In this document: one piece after another, positions 7,055 through 14,399 of the stretch
Position numbering within the stretch: position 1 is the first letter of the stretch
Layout of the letters: every line of letters starts with the position of its first letter
Assembly: GCA_003241385.1 (NCBI GenBank)
Contig: QFPO01000028.1
Coordinates: 1 to 22,883 of the forward strand
Origin: Rhodanobacter denitrificans
GTDB taxonomy: Bacteria; Pseudomonadota; Gammaproteobacteria; Xanthomonadales; Rhodanobacteraceae
Direction: 5' to 3'
Length of the DNA stretch: 22,883 bases
Program-made: the position numbers and the translations under genes
Notes under the pieces: model-generated
The model's database searches: none
What the model was told of the DNA's origin: nothing
Seen by the model: only the letters and a program-made list of their open reading frames with translations

Positions 7055-7450
7055 ATGAGCATGACTGATCCCATCGCCGACATGTTCACGCGCATCCGCA
7101 ACGCGCAGGCCACGGGCAAGCGTTCCGTGGTGATGCCGTCCTCGCGCGTGAAGCAGGCGATCGCCAATGTGTTGAAGGCAGAGGGCTACCTGACCGACGT
7201 TCAGGTGGTCTCGCCCGAAGGCAAGCCGGTCCTCGAGATCGCGCTGAAGTATTACGAAGGCAAGCCGGTCATCGAGCGCATCGAACGCGTCAGCCGCTCG
7301 GGCCTGCGCGTCTACCGCGGCAAGAGCGACCTGCCGAAGGTGCTCGGCGGCCTCGGCATCACGATCGTGTCGACCTCGTCGGGCATCATGACCGACGCCG
7401 AAGCCCGCAAGAAGGGTCTCGGCGGCGAAGTGATCGGCCTCGTCGCCTGA
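7055..7450 (+). CDS. rpsH: 30S ribosomal protein S8
   Basis: S8 is a primary binder of 16S rRNA and in E. coli the translational repressor of the spc operon. The 131 residues begin MSMTDPIADMFTRIRNAQ, so the first ATG (7055) is preferred over the second in-frame ATG at 7061, as in E. coli. RVSRSGLRVYRGKSDLPKVLGGLGITIVSTSSGIMTD is the C-terminal rRNA-binding signature. The nearest AGGA (in TACAGGATTC) is rather far from the ATG, about 11 bases, which hints at weak or coupled initiation. Confidence 0.97.
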   Translation: MSMTDPIADMFTRIRNAQATGKRSVVMPSSRVKQAIANVLKAEGYLTDVQVVSPEGKPVLEIALKYYEGKPVIERIERVSRSGLRVYRGKSDLPKVLGGLGITIVSTSSGIMTDAEARKKGLGGEVIGLVA

Positions 7451-7466
7451 TCTGGGAGAAGCAGAT

Positions 7467-7994
7467 ATGTCACGTGTTGCCAAGAAGCCGATTTCGCTTC
7501 CCAAGGGCGTCGAGTGCAAGGTCGAGTCCGGAACGATCACGGTCAAGGGTCCGAAGGGCACCCTGACGTTCGCGGTTCCCGCGGGCGTCGACGCGACCGT
7601 CGAAGCCGGCGTGGTGCAGTTCTCCGCGCGCGAGCAGGACGACATCAAGCTGGCCGGTACCGCGCGTGCGCTGGTCAACAGCATGGTCATCGGCGTCAGT
7701 GAAGGCTTCCAGCGCAAGCTGGAGCTGGTCGGCGTCGGCTACCGCGCGGCGCTGCAGGGCAAGGACCTCAACCTGTCGCTGGGCTTTTCGCACCCGATCC
7801 TGTTCAAGGCTCCGGAAGGCGTCACCATCGAGGTGCCGTCGCAGACCGAGATCCTGATCAAGGGCGCCGACAAGCAGAGCGTCGGCCAGGTCGCGGCCAA
7901 GATTCGCGCGTTCCGTCCGCCGGAGCCCTACAAGGGCAAGGGCGTCCGCTATTCCGGCGAACAGATCACCCTGAAGGAAGCCAAGAAGGCCTGA
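7467..7994 (+). CDS. rplF: 50S ribosomal protein L6
   Basis: L6 lies near the sarcin-ricin loop and the elongation-factor site. The 175 residues (E. coli 177) start MSRVAKKPISLPKGVE and hold two related domains. The C-terminal signature PEPYKGKGVRYSGEQITLKEAKKA is complete. GGGAG at 7454-7458 is 8 bases before ATG. The gap from rpsH is 16 bases. Confidence 0.98.
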   Translation: MSRVAKKPISLPKGVECKVESGTITVKGPKGTLTFAVPAGVDATVEAGVVQFSAREQDDIKLAGTARALVNSMVIGVSEGFQRKLELVGVGYRAALQGKDLNLSLGFSHPILFKAPEGVTIEVPSQTEILIKGADKQSVGQVAAKIRAFRPPEPYKGKGVRYSGEQITLKEAKKA

Positions 7995-8025
7995 TGGGCG
8001 CTTCAGCTTCCGAGAGAGACCAACG

Positions 8026-8379
8026 ATGAAGAAGAACATTTCCAGGTTGCGCCGCGCCAAGTCGACCCGCTTGCACATCCGCAAGCTCGACGTGGCCCGC
8101 CTGAGCGTCCACCGCACCGGCCAGCATCTGTACGCGCAGATCGTGACCGCCGACGGCGCCAAGGTCATCGCCGCGGCCTCGACCGTGCAGAAGTCGATCG
8201 CCGACGGTCTGACCGGCACCAAGAACAAGACGGCCGCCGCGGCCGTCGGCAAGGCGGTCGCCGAGCGCGCGCTGCAGGCCGGCGTCGACACGGTTGCTTT
8301 CGACCGTTCCGGCTTCAAGTATCACGGCCGTATCGCGGCGCTCGCCGACGCGGCACGCGAAGCCGGTCTGAAGTTCTGA
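8026..8379 (+). CDS. rplR: 50S ribosomal protein L18
   Basis: L18 binds 5S rRNA in the central protuberance. It has 117 residues, equal to E. coli. RLRRAKSTRLHIRKLDVARLSVHRTGQHLYAQI and the end FDRSGFKYHGRIAALADAAREAGLKF are the family marks. GAGAG lies before the ATG. It is followed by an unusually long 125-base gap that can fold into a strong hairpin. Confidence 0.98.
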   Translation: MKKNISRLRRAKSTRLHIRKLDVARLSVHRTGQHLYAQIVTADGAKVIAAASTVQKSIADGLTGTKNKTAAAAVGKAVAERALQAGVDTVAFDRSGFKYHGRIAALADAAREAGLKF

Positions 8380-8384
8380 TCCTT

Positions 8385-8428
8385 CGCCCGCGAGGGCGGC
8401 TTCCCGGCGCGGCGAGATCCGCGTCGGG
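8385..8428 (+). other. Hairpins in the rplR-rpsE gap
   Basis: The rplR-rpsE gap is 125 bases, far longer than its neighbours. Bases 8403-8412 pair with 8419-8428 over ten positions (one G-U pair) around a six-base loop. A smaller 5-bp stem (8385-8389 with 8394-8398) precedes it. No T run follows, so it is not a standard terminator. It could be an RNA processing site, an mRNA stabiliser, a protein-binding site or an inserted palindromic repeat. Confidence 0.5.
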
Positions 8429-8504
8429 CTCACAACAACTCCAAGCGGCTCGTCCGCAAGCAGAAGTCCACACCGCATCGCGGGTGGCAGGGCAAAGGTG
8501 AATC

Positions 8505-9014
8505 ATGTCAACCAATGATCGTGACAGCGGCGATGGTTTTCTCGAAAAGCTGATCGCCGTCAACCGCGTCGCCAAGACCGTCAAGGGCGGCCGTCAGATG
8601 AGCTTCACCGCGCTGACCGTCGTCGGCGACGGCGACGGCCGCGTCGGCTTCGGCTACGGCAAGGCACGCGAGGTGCCGGTGGCCATCCAGAAGGCGATGG
8701 AGCGTGCCCGCAAGGGTATGATCCGCGTCGAGCTCAACAACGGCACGCTGTTCCACGCAGTCAAGGCCAACCACGGTGCGGCGCGCGTCTACATGCAGCC
8801 TGCGTCGGAAGGCACCGGCGTGATCGCCGGCGGTGCGATGCGTGCGGTGCTCGAGGTCGTCGGCGTGAAGAACGTCCTGGCCAAGGCCGTCGGCTCGCGC
8901 AATCCGATCAACCTGGTCCGCGCGACGATCAACGGCCTGCAGGCGATGGTGTCGCCGAAGCGGATCGCGGCCAAGCGCGGCAAGTCCGTCGAAGAGGTGC
9001 TCGGCAATGAGTGA
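8505..9014 (+). CDS. rpsE: 30S ribosomal protein S5
   Basis: S5 takes part in decoding accuracy and in mRNA unwinding at the entry channel. The 169 residues start after an in-frame TGA at 8499-8501, so ATG 8505 is the first possible start. FLEKLIAVNRVAKTVKGGRQMSFTALTVVGDGDGRVGFGYGKA is the S5 signature. The helical C-terminus NLVRATINGLQAM follows. AAGGTG precedes the ATG closely. Its last 8 bases overlap rpmD. Confidence 0.98.
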   Translation: MSTNDRDSGDGFLEKLIAVNRVAKTVKGGRQMSFTALTVVGDGDGRVGFGYGKAREVPVAIQKAMERARKGMIRVELNNGTLFHAVKANHGAARVYMQPASEGTGVIAGGAMRAVLEVVGVKNVLAKAVGSRNPINLVRATINGLQAMVSPKRIAAKRGKSVEEVLGNE

Positions 9015-9201
9015 CAACGCAAAGAAGATTCGCGTGCGCCTGGTCAAGAGCGTCAACAGCTGCCAGGAGCGCCACCGGATCAGCGTCCGGGCGCTGGGCC
9101 TGCGCAAGCTCAATGACGTGCGCGAACTCAAGGATTCGCCGTCGGTGCGCGGACTGATCAACCAGGTGTCCTACCTGGTCAAGGTCGAAGAGGGCGCGTA
9201 A
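9007..9201 (+). CDS. rpmD: 50S ribosomal protein L30
   Basis: L30 is a small protein of the large subunit. The 64 residues carry IRVRLVKSVNSCQERHRISVRALGLRKLNDVRELKDSPSVRGLINQVSYLVKVEE, the whole family pattern. The ATG lies inside the end of rpsE (8-base overlap), with GAGGTG at 8994-8999 as its ribosome site, so it is translationally coupled. A few extra residues precede the usual start compared with E. coli L30 (59). Confidence 0.97.
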   Translation: MSDNAKKIRVRLVKSVNSCQERHRISVRALGLRKLNDVRELKDSPSVRGLINQVSYLVKVEEGA

Positions 9202-9230
9202 GCGCCGGCCAGGATCACGAGGAACATCAC

Positions 9231-9665
9231 ATGCATCTCAATACTCTCAAGCCCGCCGCAGGCGCCCGCAAGTCGCGCGTCCGCGTCGGCCGCGGCATCG
9301 GTTCGGGCCTCGGCAAGACCGCCGGCCGCGGTCACAAGGGTCAGTACGCTCGCGCCGGCAAGGGCAAGGTCAAGCCGGGCTTCGAAGGCGGCCAGATGCC
9401 GCTGCAGCGTCGTCTGCCGAAGATCGGCTTCCGCTCGCAGAAGGCCCACGAGGTCAGCGAAGTGCTGCTGTACAAGCTCGACGCGCTGAAGGTCGACGTG
9501 GTCGACTTCGCTGCGCTGCGCGACGCCGGACTGGTCGAGAAGCGCGCCGAGCGCGCGAAGATCGTCAAGAAGGGCGAGATCACCCGTGCAGTCAAGCTCA
9601 AGGGCGTGGCCGTCACGGCGGGCGCCAAGGCTGCGATCGAGGCTGCCGGCGGCAGCGTGGAGTAA
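9231..9665 (+). CDS. rplO: 50S ribosomal protein L15
   Basis: L15 is a late assembly protein with an extended glycine- and basic-rich N-terminus. The 144 residues start MHLNTLKPAAGARKSRVRVGRGIGSGLGKTAGRGHKGQ, then FEGGQMPLQRRLPKIGF, as expected. GAGGA at 9219-9223 is 7 bases before the ATG. Three bases separate it from the secY GTG, so secY is probably coupled to it. Confidence 0.98.
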   Translation: MHLNTLKPAAGARKSRVRVGRGIGSGLGKTAGRGHKGQYARAGKGKVKPGFEGGQMPLQRRLPKIGFRSQKAHEVSEVLLYKLDALKVDVVDFAALRDAGLVEKRAERAKIVKKGEITRAVKLKGVAVTAGAKAAIEAAGGSVE

Positions 9666-9668
9666 AAC

Positions 9669-10982
9669 GTGGCCGCTTCGCAATCCGGTGCACTGGCTTC
9701 GCTCGGCAAGCTGACCGAGCTGAAGCAGCGCCTGCTGTTCGTGCTCGGCGCGATGATCGTGTTCCGCTTCGGGTCGTTCATTCCGGTTCCCGGCGTGAAC
9801 CCCGAGGCGATGACGCGGCTCGTCGACCAGGCCGGCGGCCTGCTGGACATGTTCAACATGTTCTCGGGCGGCGCCCTGGAGCGCTTCTCGCTGTTCGCGC
9901 TCGGCGTGATTCCGTACATCTCCGCGTCGATCGTCGTGCAGATGATGGCGGCGGTCGTGCCGTCGCTGCAGCAGCTGCGCAAGGAGGGCGAATCCGGTCG
10001 GCGCAAGCTGACCACGTACACGCGCATCGGCACGGTCGGCCTGGCGCTGTTCCAGTCGTTCGGCGTCGCCTCGATGCTGCAGCAGCAGGCGGGCGTGGTC
10101 TACACGCCGGGGCCGGGTTTCGTGTTCACGACGGTCGTCGGTCTGACCGCCGGTACGCTATTCCTGATGTGGCTGGGCGAGCAGATCACCGAGCGCGGCG
10201 TCGGCAACGGCATCTCGCTGCTGATCTTCGCCGGCATCGTCGCCGGCCTGCCGGCGGCGGTCGTGCATACGCTCGGCATGGCGCAGAGCGGCGAGCTGAA
10301 CTACCTGAAGGTGCTGGCGGTGCTGGCGGTGGTGCTGGTGGTGACGGCGTTCGTCGTCTTCGTCGAGCGCGGCCAGCGTCGCATCACGGTCAACTACGCG
10401 CGTCGCCAGGGCGGTGCCGGCCGGGCCTACCAGAACCAGACCTCGCACCTGCCGCTCAAGGTCAACATGGCGGGCGTGATCCCGGCGATCTTCGCCTCGT
10501 CGCTGATCCTGTTCCCGGCGACGGCGGCGGCGTGGTTCAGCAGCTCGGGCGACATCCGCTGGCTGCAGACGCTGACCTCGGCGCTGGGTCCGGGCGAGCC
10601 GCTGCACATGCTGGTCATGGCGGTCCTGATCATCGTCTTCGCGTTCTTCTACACCGCGCTGGTGTTCAACTCGCAGGAGACGGCCGACAACCTGAAGCGT
10701 TCCGGCGCGCTGATTCCGGGCATCCGTCCCGGCAAGGCGACCGCCGACTACGTGGACGGCGTGCTGACCCGCCTGACCGGCGCCGGTGCACTGTATCTGG
10801 TCGCGGTCTGCCTCATCCCGGACATCATGCGCAACGCCTGGCACGTGCCGTTCTACTTCGGTGGAACCTCGCTGCTGATCGTCGTGGTCGTGGTCATGGA
10901 TTTCATCGCCCAGATCCAGGCACATCTGGTGTCGCACCAGTACGACAGCCTGCTCAAGAAGGCGAACCTGCGCGGGCGTTGA
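9669..10982 (+). CDS. secY: Protein translocase subunit SecY
   Basis: SecY is the channel subunit of the SecYEG translocon in the inner membrane. The 437 residues match the family and contain ten expected membrane segments. Recognised segments include RFGSFIPVPGVNPEAM, FSLFALGVIPYISASIVVQMM (TM2), LPLKVNMAGVIPAIFASSL (TM7 region) and SGALIPGIRPGKATADY (the cytoplasmic loop that contacts the ribosome and SecA). The start is GTG 9669, three bases after rplO, with GTGGAG as its ribosome site. In E. coli rpmJ comes next. Here only 110 bases follow, and no L36 frame is present. Confidence 0.98.
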   Translation: MAASQSGALASLGKLTELKQRLLFVLGAMIVFRFGSFIPVPGVNPEAMTRLVDQAGGLLDMFNMFSGGALERFSLFALGVIPYISASIVVQMMAAVVPSLQQLRKEGESGRRKLTTYTRIGTVGLALFQSFGVASMLQQQAGVVYTPGPGFVFTTVVGLTAGTLFLMWLGEQITERGVGNGISLLIFAGIVAGLPAAVVHTLGMAQSGELNYLKVLAVLAVVLVVTAFVVFVERGQRRITVNYARRQGGAGRAYQNQTSHLPLKVNMAGVIPAIFASSLILFPATAAAWFSSSGDIRWLQTLTSALGPGEPLHMLVMAVLIIVFAFFYTALVFNSQETADNLKRSGALIPGIRPGKATADYVDGVLTRLTGAGALYLVAVCLIPDIMRNAWHVPFYFGGTSLLIVVVVVMDFIAQIQAHLVSHQYDSLLKKANLRGR

Positions 10983-11036
10983 GCCGGCCAGGCGGGGCTG
11001 CTCCGGCATGCCCTTCCAGAAACGAGTTTGTTACGT

Positions 11037-11078
11037 TAGAATAGCCAGTTCGCCGCGCCGAGTGCGCGGCGCATTTTT
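11037..11078 (+). promoter_or_regulatory. Alpha-operon promoter-like box and leader hairpin
   Basis: TAGAAT (11037-11042) resembles a -10 box and sits in the same 13-mer, CGTTAGAATAGCC, seen after tuf. The -35 region (TTCCAG, 11014-11019, spacer 17) is poor. Directly after it bases 11051-11058 pair with 11064-11071 (8 bp, loop CGAGT), followed by CA and five T residues (11074-11078). The layout of promoter, immediate hairpin and T run copies that before rpsJ. The remaining leader to the rpsM ATG is too short for the E. coli-type S4 pseudoknot. Confidence 0.5.
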
Positions 11079-11092
11079 CGGAGAGAGTTCCA

Positions 11093-11449
11093 ATGGCGCG
11101 CATAGCGGGTGTCAATCTGCCGGTCCAAAAACATGTCGGGATCGCGCTGCAGAGCATCTATGGTATTGGCCGTACCCGGTCCAAGAAGGTCTGCGTCGAC
11201 GCAGGCGTCGATCCGACCGCCAAGATCAAGGATCTGGTCGAGTCCGAGATCGAGAAACTGCGCCACGAAGTGGCCCGCTACACGGTTGAAGGCGATCTGC
11301 GCCGCGAAGTCGGCATGTCGATCAAGCGCCTGATCGACCTGGGTTGCTACCGCGGCCTGCGCCACCGTCGCGGTCTGCCGCTGCGCGGTCAGCGCACCCG
11401 CACCAATGCGCGTACCCGCAAGGGTCCGCGTCGCCCGATCAAGAAGTAA
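11093..11449 (+). CDS. rpsM: 30S ribosomal protein S13
   Basis: S13 lies at the top of the 30S head, contacts the P-site tRNA and forms inter-subunit bridges. It has 118 residues, as in E. coli. MARIAGVNLPVQKHVGIALQSIYGIGRTRSKKVC, then YRGLRHRRGLPLRGQRTRTNARTRKGPRRPIKK, are the family start and end. GGAGAGAG precedes the ATG. It is the first gene of the alpha group, separated from secY by 110 bases holding a promoter-like box and hairpin. Confidence 0.98.
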   Translation: MARIAGVNLPVQKHVGIALQSIYGIGRTRSKKVCVDAGVDPTAKIKDLVESEIEKLRHEVARYTVEGDLRREVGMSIKRLIDLGCYRGLRHRRGLPLRGQRTRTNARTRKGPRRPIKK

Positions 11450-11467
11450 TCGAGTCCGGATCAGCCA

Positions 11468-11857
11468 ATGAATAAGCCGGTTGCCAAGCCGAAGAAGAAG
11501 ATCAAGCGCGTCGTGACGGATGCCGTCGCGCACGTGCAGGCTTCGTTCAACAACACCGTCATCACGATCACCGACCGCCAGGGCAATGCGCTCTCCTGGG
11601 CCACCGCCGGCGGCGCGGGCTTCCGTGGATCGCGCAAGTCGACCCCGTTCGCCGCGCAGGTCGCGGCCGAGAAGGCCGGCCGCGCTGCGGCGGAGTACGG
11701 CGTGAAGACCGTCGAAGTCCGCATCAAGGGCCCCGGCCCGGGCCGCGAGTCCACCGTGCGTTCTCTGAACAACATCGGTTTCAAGGTCACCAACATCGTC
11801 GACGTGACGCCGATCCCGCACAACGGTTGCCGTCCGCCGAAGAAGCGGCGCGTCTGA
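11468..11857 (+). CDS. rpsK: 30S ribosomal protein S11
   Basis: S11 forms part of the platform near the E-site mRNA. It has 129 residues, as in E. coli. GVAHVQASFNNTVITITDRQGNALSWATAGGAGFRGSRKSTPFAAQ (with A for G at its start) and the end DVTPIPHNGCRPPKKRRV are intact, including the Asn-Gly where isoaspartate forms in E. coli S11. The gap from rpsM is 18 bases. A 74-base gap with a palindrome follows. Confidence 0.98.
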   Translation: MNKPVAKPKKKIKRVVTDAVAHVQASFNNTVITITDRQGNALSWATAGGAGFRGSRKSTPFAAQVAAEKAGRAAAEYGVKTVEVRIKGPGPGRESTVRSLNNIGFKVTNIVDVTPIPHNGCRPPKKRRV

Positions 11858-11890
11858 CCTGCGGTCGTCCCTGATCACGAGAATCAAGAA

Positions 11891-11914
11891 CCGGCCATCC
11901 TTGGCCGGACTTTT
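11891..11914 (+). promoter_or_regulatory. Palindrome with T run before rpsD
   Basis: CCGGCCA (11891-11897) pairs with TGGCCGG (11902-11908) around TCCT, and ACTTTT follows. Nearly the same element occurs before rplQ (13735-13758). The stem with a short T run looks like a weak terminator or attenuator between rpsK and rpsD. S4, encoded just downstream, is the repressor of this operon in E. coli, but no direct sign of S4 binding can be seen here. Confidence 0.5.
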
Positions 11915-11931
11915 CGGAAAGAGAATCTAAA

Positions 11932-12561
11932 ATGGCTCGATATATCGGACCGACCTGCAAGCTCGCTCGCCGCGAGGGCGCTGACCTCAGCCTCAAGAGC
12001 CCGGCTCGCGCGATCGACTCCAAGTGCAAGCTCGAGCAGAAGCCCGGCCAGCACGGACCTGTCGCCAAGCGCGGCCGTCTGTCGGACTACGGCGTCCAGC
12101 TGCGCGAGAAGCAGAAGGTCAAGCGCATCTACGGTCTGCTGGAGCGTCAGTTCCGCAGTTACTACCACAAGGCGTCGAACCAGAAGGGCAATACCGGCGA
12201 GAACCTGCTGCGTATGCTCGAGTCGCGCCTGGACAACGTGATCTTCCGCATGGGTTTCGCGGTCACGCGCGCCCAGGCCCGCCAGCTGGTGTCGCACGCG
12301 GCCGTGCTGGTCAACGGCAAGAAGGTCAATCTGCCTTCCTACCAGGTCAAGAGCGGTGACGAAGTGACCCTGACCGAGCGCGCCCGCGGGCAGCTGCGCG
12401 TGCAGGAAGCGCTGACCGTCGCCCAGGAAATGGACCTCGTTCCCGGCTGGATCGAAGTGGACGCCAAGAAGGCCAGCGGCGTTTTCAAGTCGCTGCCGGA
12501 GCGTTCCGATCTGCCCTCGGATATCAACGAGAGTCTGATCATCGAGCTTTATTCTAAGTAA
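11932..12561 (+). CDS. rpsD: 30S ribosomal protein S4
   Basis: S4 starts 16S rRNA folding and in E. coli represses the alpha operon. The 209 residues (E. coli 206) start MARYIGPTCKLARREGADLSLKS. There is one cysteine in the N-terminal part and another in DSKCKLEQKPGQHG, but no four-cysteine zinc knuckle. The S4 RNA-binding domain, MGFAVTRAQARQLVSHAAVLVNGKKVN, lies near residues 104-130, and the end LIIELYSK is typical. Its ATG is preceded by GGAAAGAG and, further up, by the palindrome at 11891-11914. Confidence 0.98.
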   Translation: MARYIGPTCKLARREGADLSLKSPARAIDSKCKLEQKPGQHGPVAKRGRLSDYGVQLREKQKVKRIYGLLERQFRSYYHKASNQKGNTGENLLRMLESRLDNVIFRMGFAVTRAQARQLVSHAAVLVNGKKVNLPSYQVKSGDEVTLTERARGQLRVQEALTVAQEMDLVPGWIEVDAKKASGVFKSLPERSDLPSDINESLIIELYSK

Positions 12562-12577
12562 TTCGGAGCCCCTGTTC

Positions 12578-13576
12578 ATGGCAGGAACATCCACAAACGT
12601 GCTGCGTCCGCGTGGCATCAACGTCGAGCGTATTGGCGCCAACCGCGCCAAGGTCGTCGTCGAGCCGATGGAGCGTGGCTTCGGCCATACGCTCGGTAAC
12701 GCGCTGCGTCGCGTTCTGTTGTCCTCGATTCCCGGCAGCGCGATCGTCGAGGCCGAGATCGACGGCGTACTCCACGAGTACACCACGCTCGAGGGCATGC
12801 AGGAGGACGTCATCGAGGTGCTGTTGAACCTCAAGGACGTCGGCATCCGCATGCACGGCAACGACGAGACCACGCTGACGCTGTCCAAGAAGGGCCGCGG
12901 TGTCGTCACGGCGGGCGACATCACGGTCGACCATTCGGTCGAGATCGTCAATCCCGATCACGTGATCTGCCATCTGACCAAGGACATCGCGCTCAACATG
13001 CGCCTGAAGGTCGCGCGCGGCACCGGCTACCAGCCGGCCACCGCCCGCCGCCTGCCGGACGAAGAAGCGCGCCCGATCGGTCGTCTGCAGATCGACGCCT
13101 CGTTCTGCCCGGTCCGCCGCGTCGCCTACCAGGTCGACAGCGCGCGTCTGGAGCAGCGTACCGACCTCGACAAGCTCGTGCTCGACGTCGAGACCAACGG
13201 TGCGATCGACGCCGAGGAAGCGGTCCGCAAGGCCGCCGAGATCCTGCAGGATCAGATCTCGGTGTTCGGCGACTTCACGCGTCGCGAGAGCGACAGCGCG
13301 AAGACCGACAAGGGCGGCGTCGATCCGGTGCTGCTGCGTCCGATCGACGATCTGGAGCTGACCGTGCGCTCGGCCAACTGCCTCAAGGCCGAGAGCATCT
13401 ACTACATCGGTGACCTCGTTCAGCGCACCGAAGTGGAGCTGCTCAAGACGCCGAACCTCGGCAAGAAGTCGCTCACCGAGATCAAGGACGTGCTCGGTCA
13501 GCGCGGCCTGTCGCTCGGCATGAAGCTCGACAACTGGCCGCCGTCGGGCCTCGTGCACGGCATGCAGCTGGGTTGA
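12578..13576 (+). CDS. rpoA: DNA-directed RNA polymerase subunit alpha
   Basis: The alpha subunit nucleates polymerase assembly and, through its C-terminal domain, contacts UP elements and activators. It has 332 residues, the length I recall for Xanthomonas RpoA (E. coli 329). The N-terminal domain shows RGFGHTLGNALRRVLLSSIPGSAI. The C-terminal domain shows DLELTVRSANCLKAE, where Arg264 matches the DNA-binding Arg265 of E. coli, and LLKTPNLGKKSLTEIKDVL. CGGAG is 9 bases before ATG. The C-terminal end GLVHGMQLG is slightly extended. A strong terminator follows 12 bases after the stop. Confidence 0.98.
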   Translation: MAGTSTNVLRPRGINVERIGANRAKVVVEPMERGFGHTLGNALRRVLLSSIPGSAIVEAEIDGVLHEYTTLEGMQEDVIEVLLNLKDVGIRMHGNDETTLTLSKKGRGVVTAGDITVDHSVEIVNPDHVICHLTKDIALNMRLKVARGTGYQPATARRLPDEEARPIGRLQIDASFCPVRRVAYQVDSARLEQRTDLDKLVLDVETNGAIDAEEAVRKAAEILQDQISVFGDFTRRESDSAKTDKGGVDPVLLRPIDDLELTVRSANCLKAESIYYIGDLVQRTEVELLKTPNLGKKSLTEIKDVLGQRGLSLGMKLDNWPPSGLVHGMQLG

Positions 13577-13588
13577 TCGGTTTTGACG

Positions 13589-13640
13589 CGGCCGTGAGTG
13601 ACGCTTGTCGCTCACGGCCGTTGATTGGTTTGTAAGGTTT
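13589..13640 (+). terminator. Intrinsic terminator after rpoA
   Basis: Bases 13589-13602 pair with 13607-13620 over 14 positions (one T-G wobble) around the loop GCTT. A T-rich tract, TTGATTGGTTTGT, follows at once. The stem lies 12 bases past the rpoA stop. It would end or reduce transcription before rplQ, which in E. coli is co-transcribed with rpoA. Confidence 0.7.
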
Positions 13641-13861
13641 GTTTTTGCGGATTTGTTCGTGCGATCGTCCTTGATCGCCGCTGCGGCCGGTTGGTCGCGA
13701 GGGGGCGCCTGAGCGTCTTCGTCGGAGTCCAGAAGCGGCCATCCATGGCCGCACTTTTGAATAACAGCCCGATCTTAATAAGGCTGACTCAGCGGGTAAC
13801 CGCGGGAAACCGGACGCAGGCGCCGGCTTTCTCATAACAATCGAGACCAGAGGATTTCTCC
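13621..13861 (+). other. Leader region of rplQ
   Basis: No gene is seen here. The region starts T-rich (13621-13660), then has the palindrome GCGGCCA-TCCA-TGGCCGC (13735-13752) followed by ACTTTT. A TAATAA box lies at 13776-13781 without a good -35. A stem formed by 13806-13813 and 13823-13831 has one bulged base. Since a terminator precedes it, a separate promoter for rplQ is likely somewhere in this stretch, but I cannot place it firmly. Confidence 0.4.
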
Positions 13862-14251
13862 ATGCGCCACCAGAAAGCCGGCCGCAAGTTCAGCCGCACC
13901 AGCAGCCATCGCGAAGCGATGTTTCGCAACATGGCCGCCTCGCTGTTCAAGCACGAACTGATCCGTACCACGCTGCCCAAGGCCAAGGAACTGCGCCGCG
14001 TCGCCGAGCCGCTGATCACGCTGGCCAAGGTCGACGGCGTCGCCAACCGCCGCCTGGCGTTCGCGCGTCTGCGCGACAAGCAGGCCGTCGGCAAGCTGTT
14101 CGTCGAGCTCGGCCCGCGCTTCCGCGAGCGCAAGGGCGGCTACCTGCGCATTCTGAAGTGCGGCTTCCGCGCCGGCGACAATGCGCCGCTCGCCTACGTC
14201 GAGCTGCTCGATCGCCCGCGCCAGACCCAGGACGGCGACGCCGCCGAGTAA
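13862..14251 (+). CDS. rplQ: 50S ribosomal protein L17
   Basis: L17 lies near the peptide tunnel exit. The 129 residues open MRHQKAGRKFSRTSSHREAMFRNMAASLFKHELIRTTLPKAKELRRVAEPLITLAK, the conserved core, and continue FARLRDKQAVGKLF and GGYLRILKCGFRAGDNAPLAYVEL. AGAGGA at 13849-13854 is 7 bases before the ATG. It is the last alpha-operon gene, but a 285-base gap with a terminator divides it from rpoA. Its own strong terminator follows. Confidence 0.98.
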   Translation: MRHQKAGRKFSRTSSHREAMFRNMAASLFKHELIRTTLPKAKELRRVAEPLITLAKVDGVANRRLAFARLRDKQAVGKLFVELGPRFRERKGGYLRILKCGFRAGDNAPLAYVELLDRPRQTQDGDAAE

Positions 14252-14280
14252 GCGGGTCCGCGCGTCACGGTGACAGATCC

Positions 14281-14320
14281 AGGCCCCGGTTGGTGACCCC
14301 GACCGGGGCCTTTCCTTTTT
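14281..14320 (+). terminator. Intrinsic terminator after rplQ
   Basis: AGGCCCCGGT (14281-14290) pairs perfectly with ACCGGGGCCT (14302-14311). TTCCTTTTT follows (14312-14320). It lies 29 bases past the rplQ stop and ends the whole ribosomal cluster. The next gene, dsbB, is functionally unrelated and must have its own promoter. Confidence 0.85.
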
Positions 14321-14399
14321 CGACGCCGCCTCGACACGGCCGGGAACGCGGCCGCCCGGCGGCGGTCTGCACAGATTCAGTCTTGGGAGGAGATCGACG

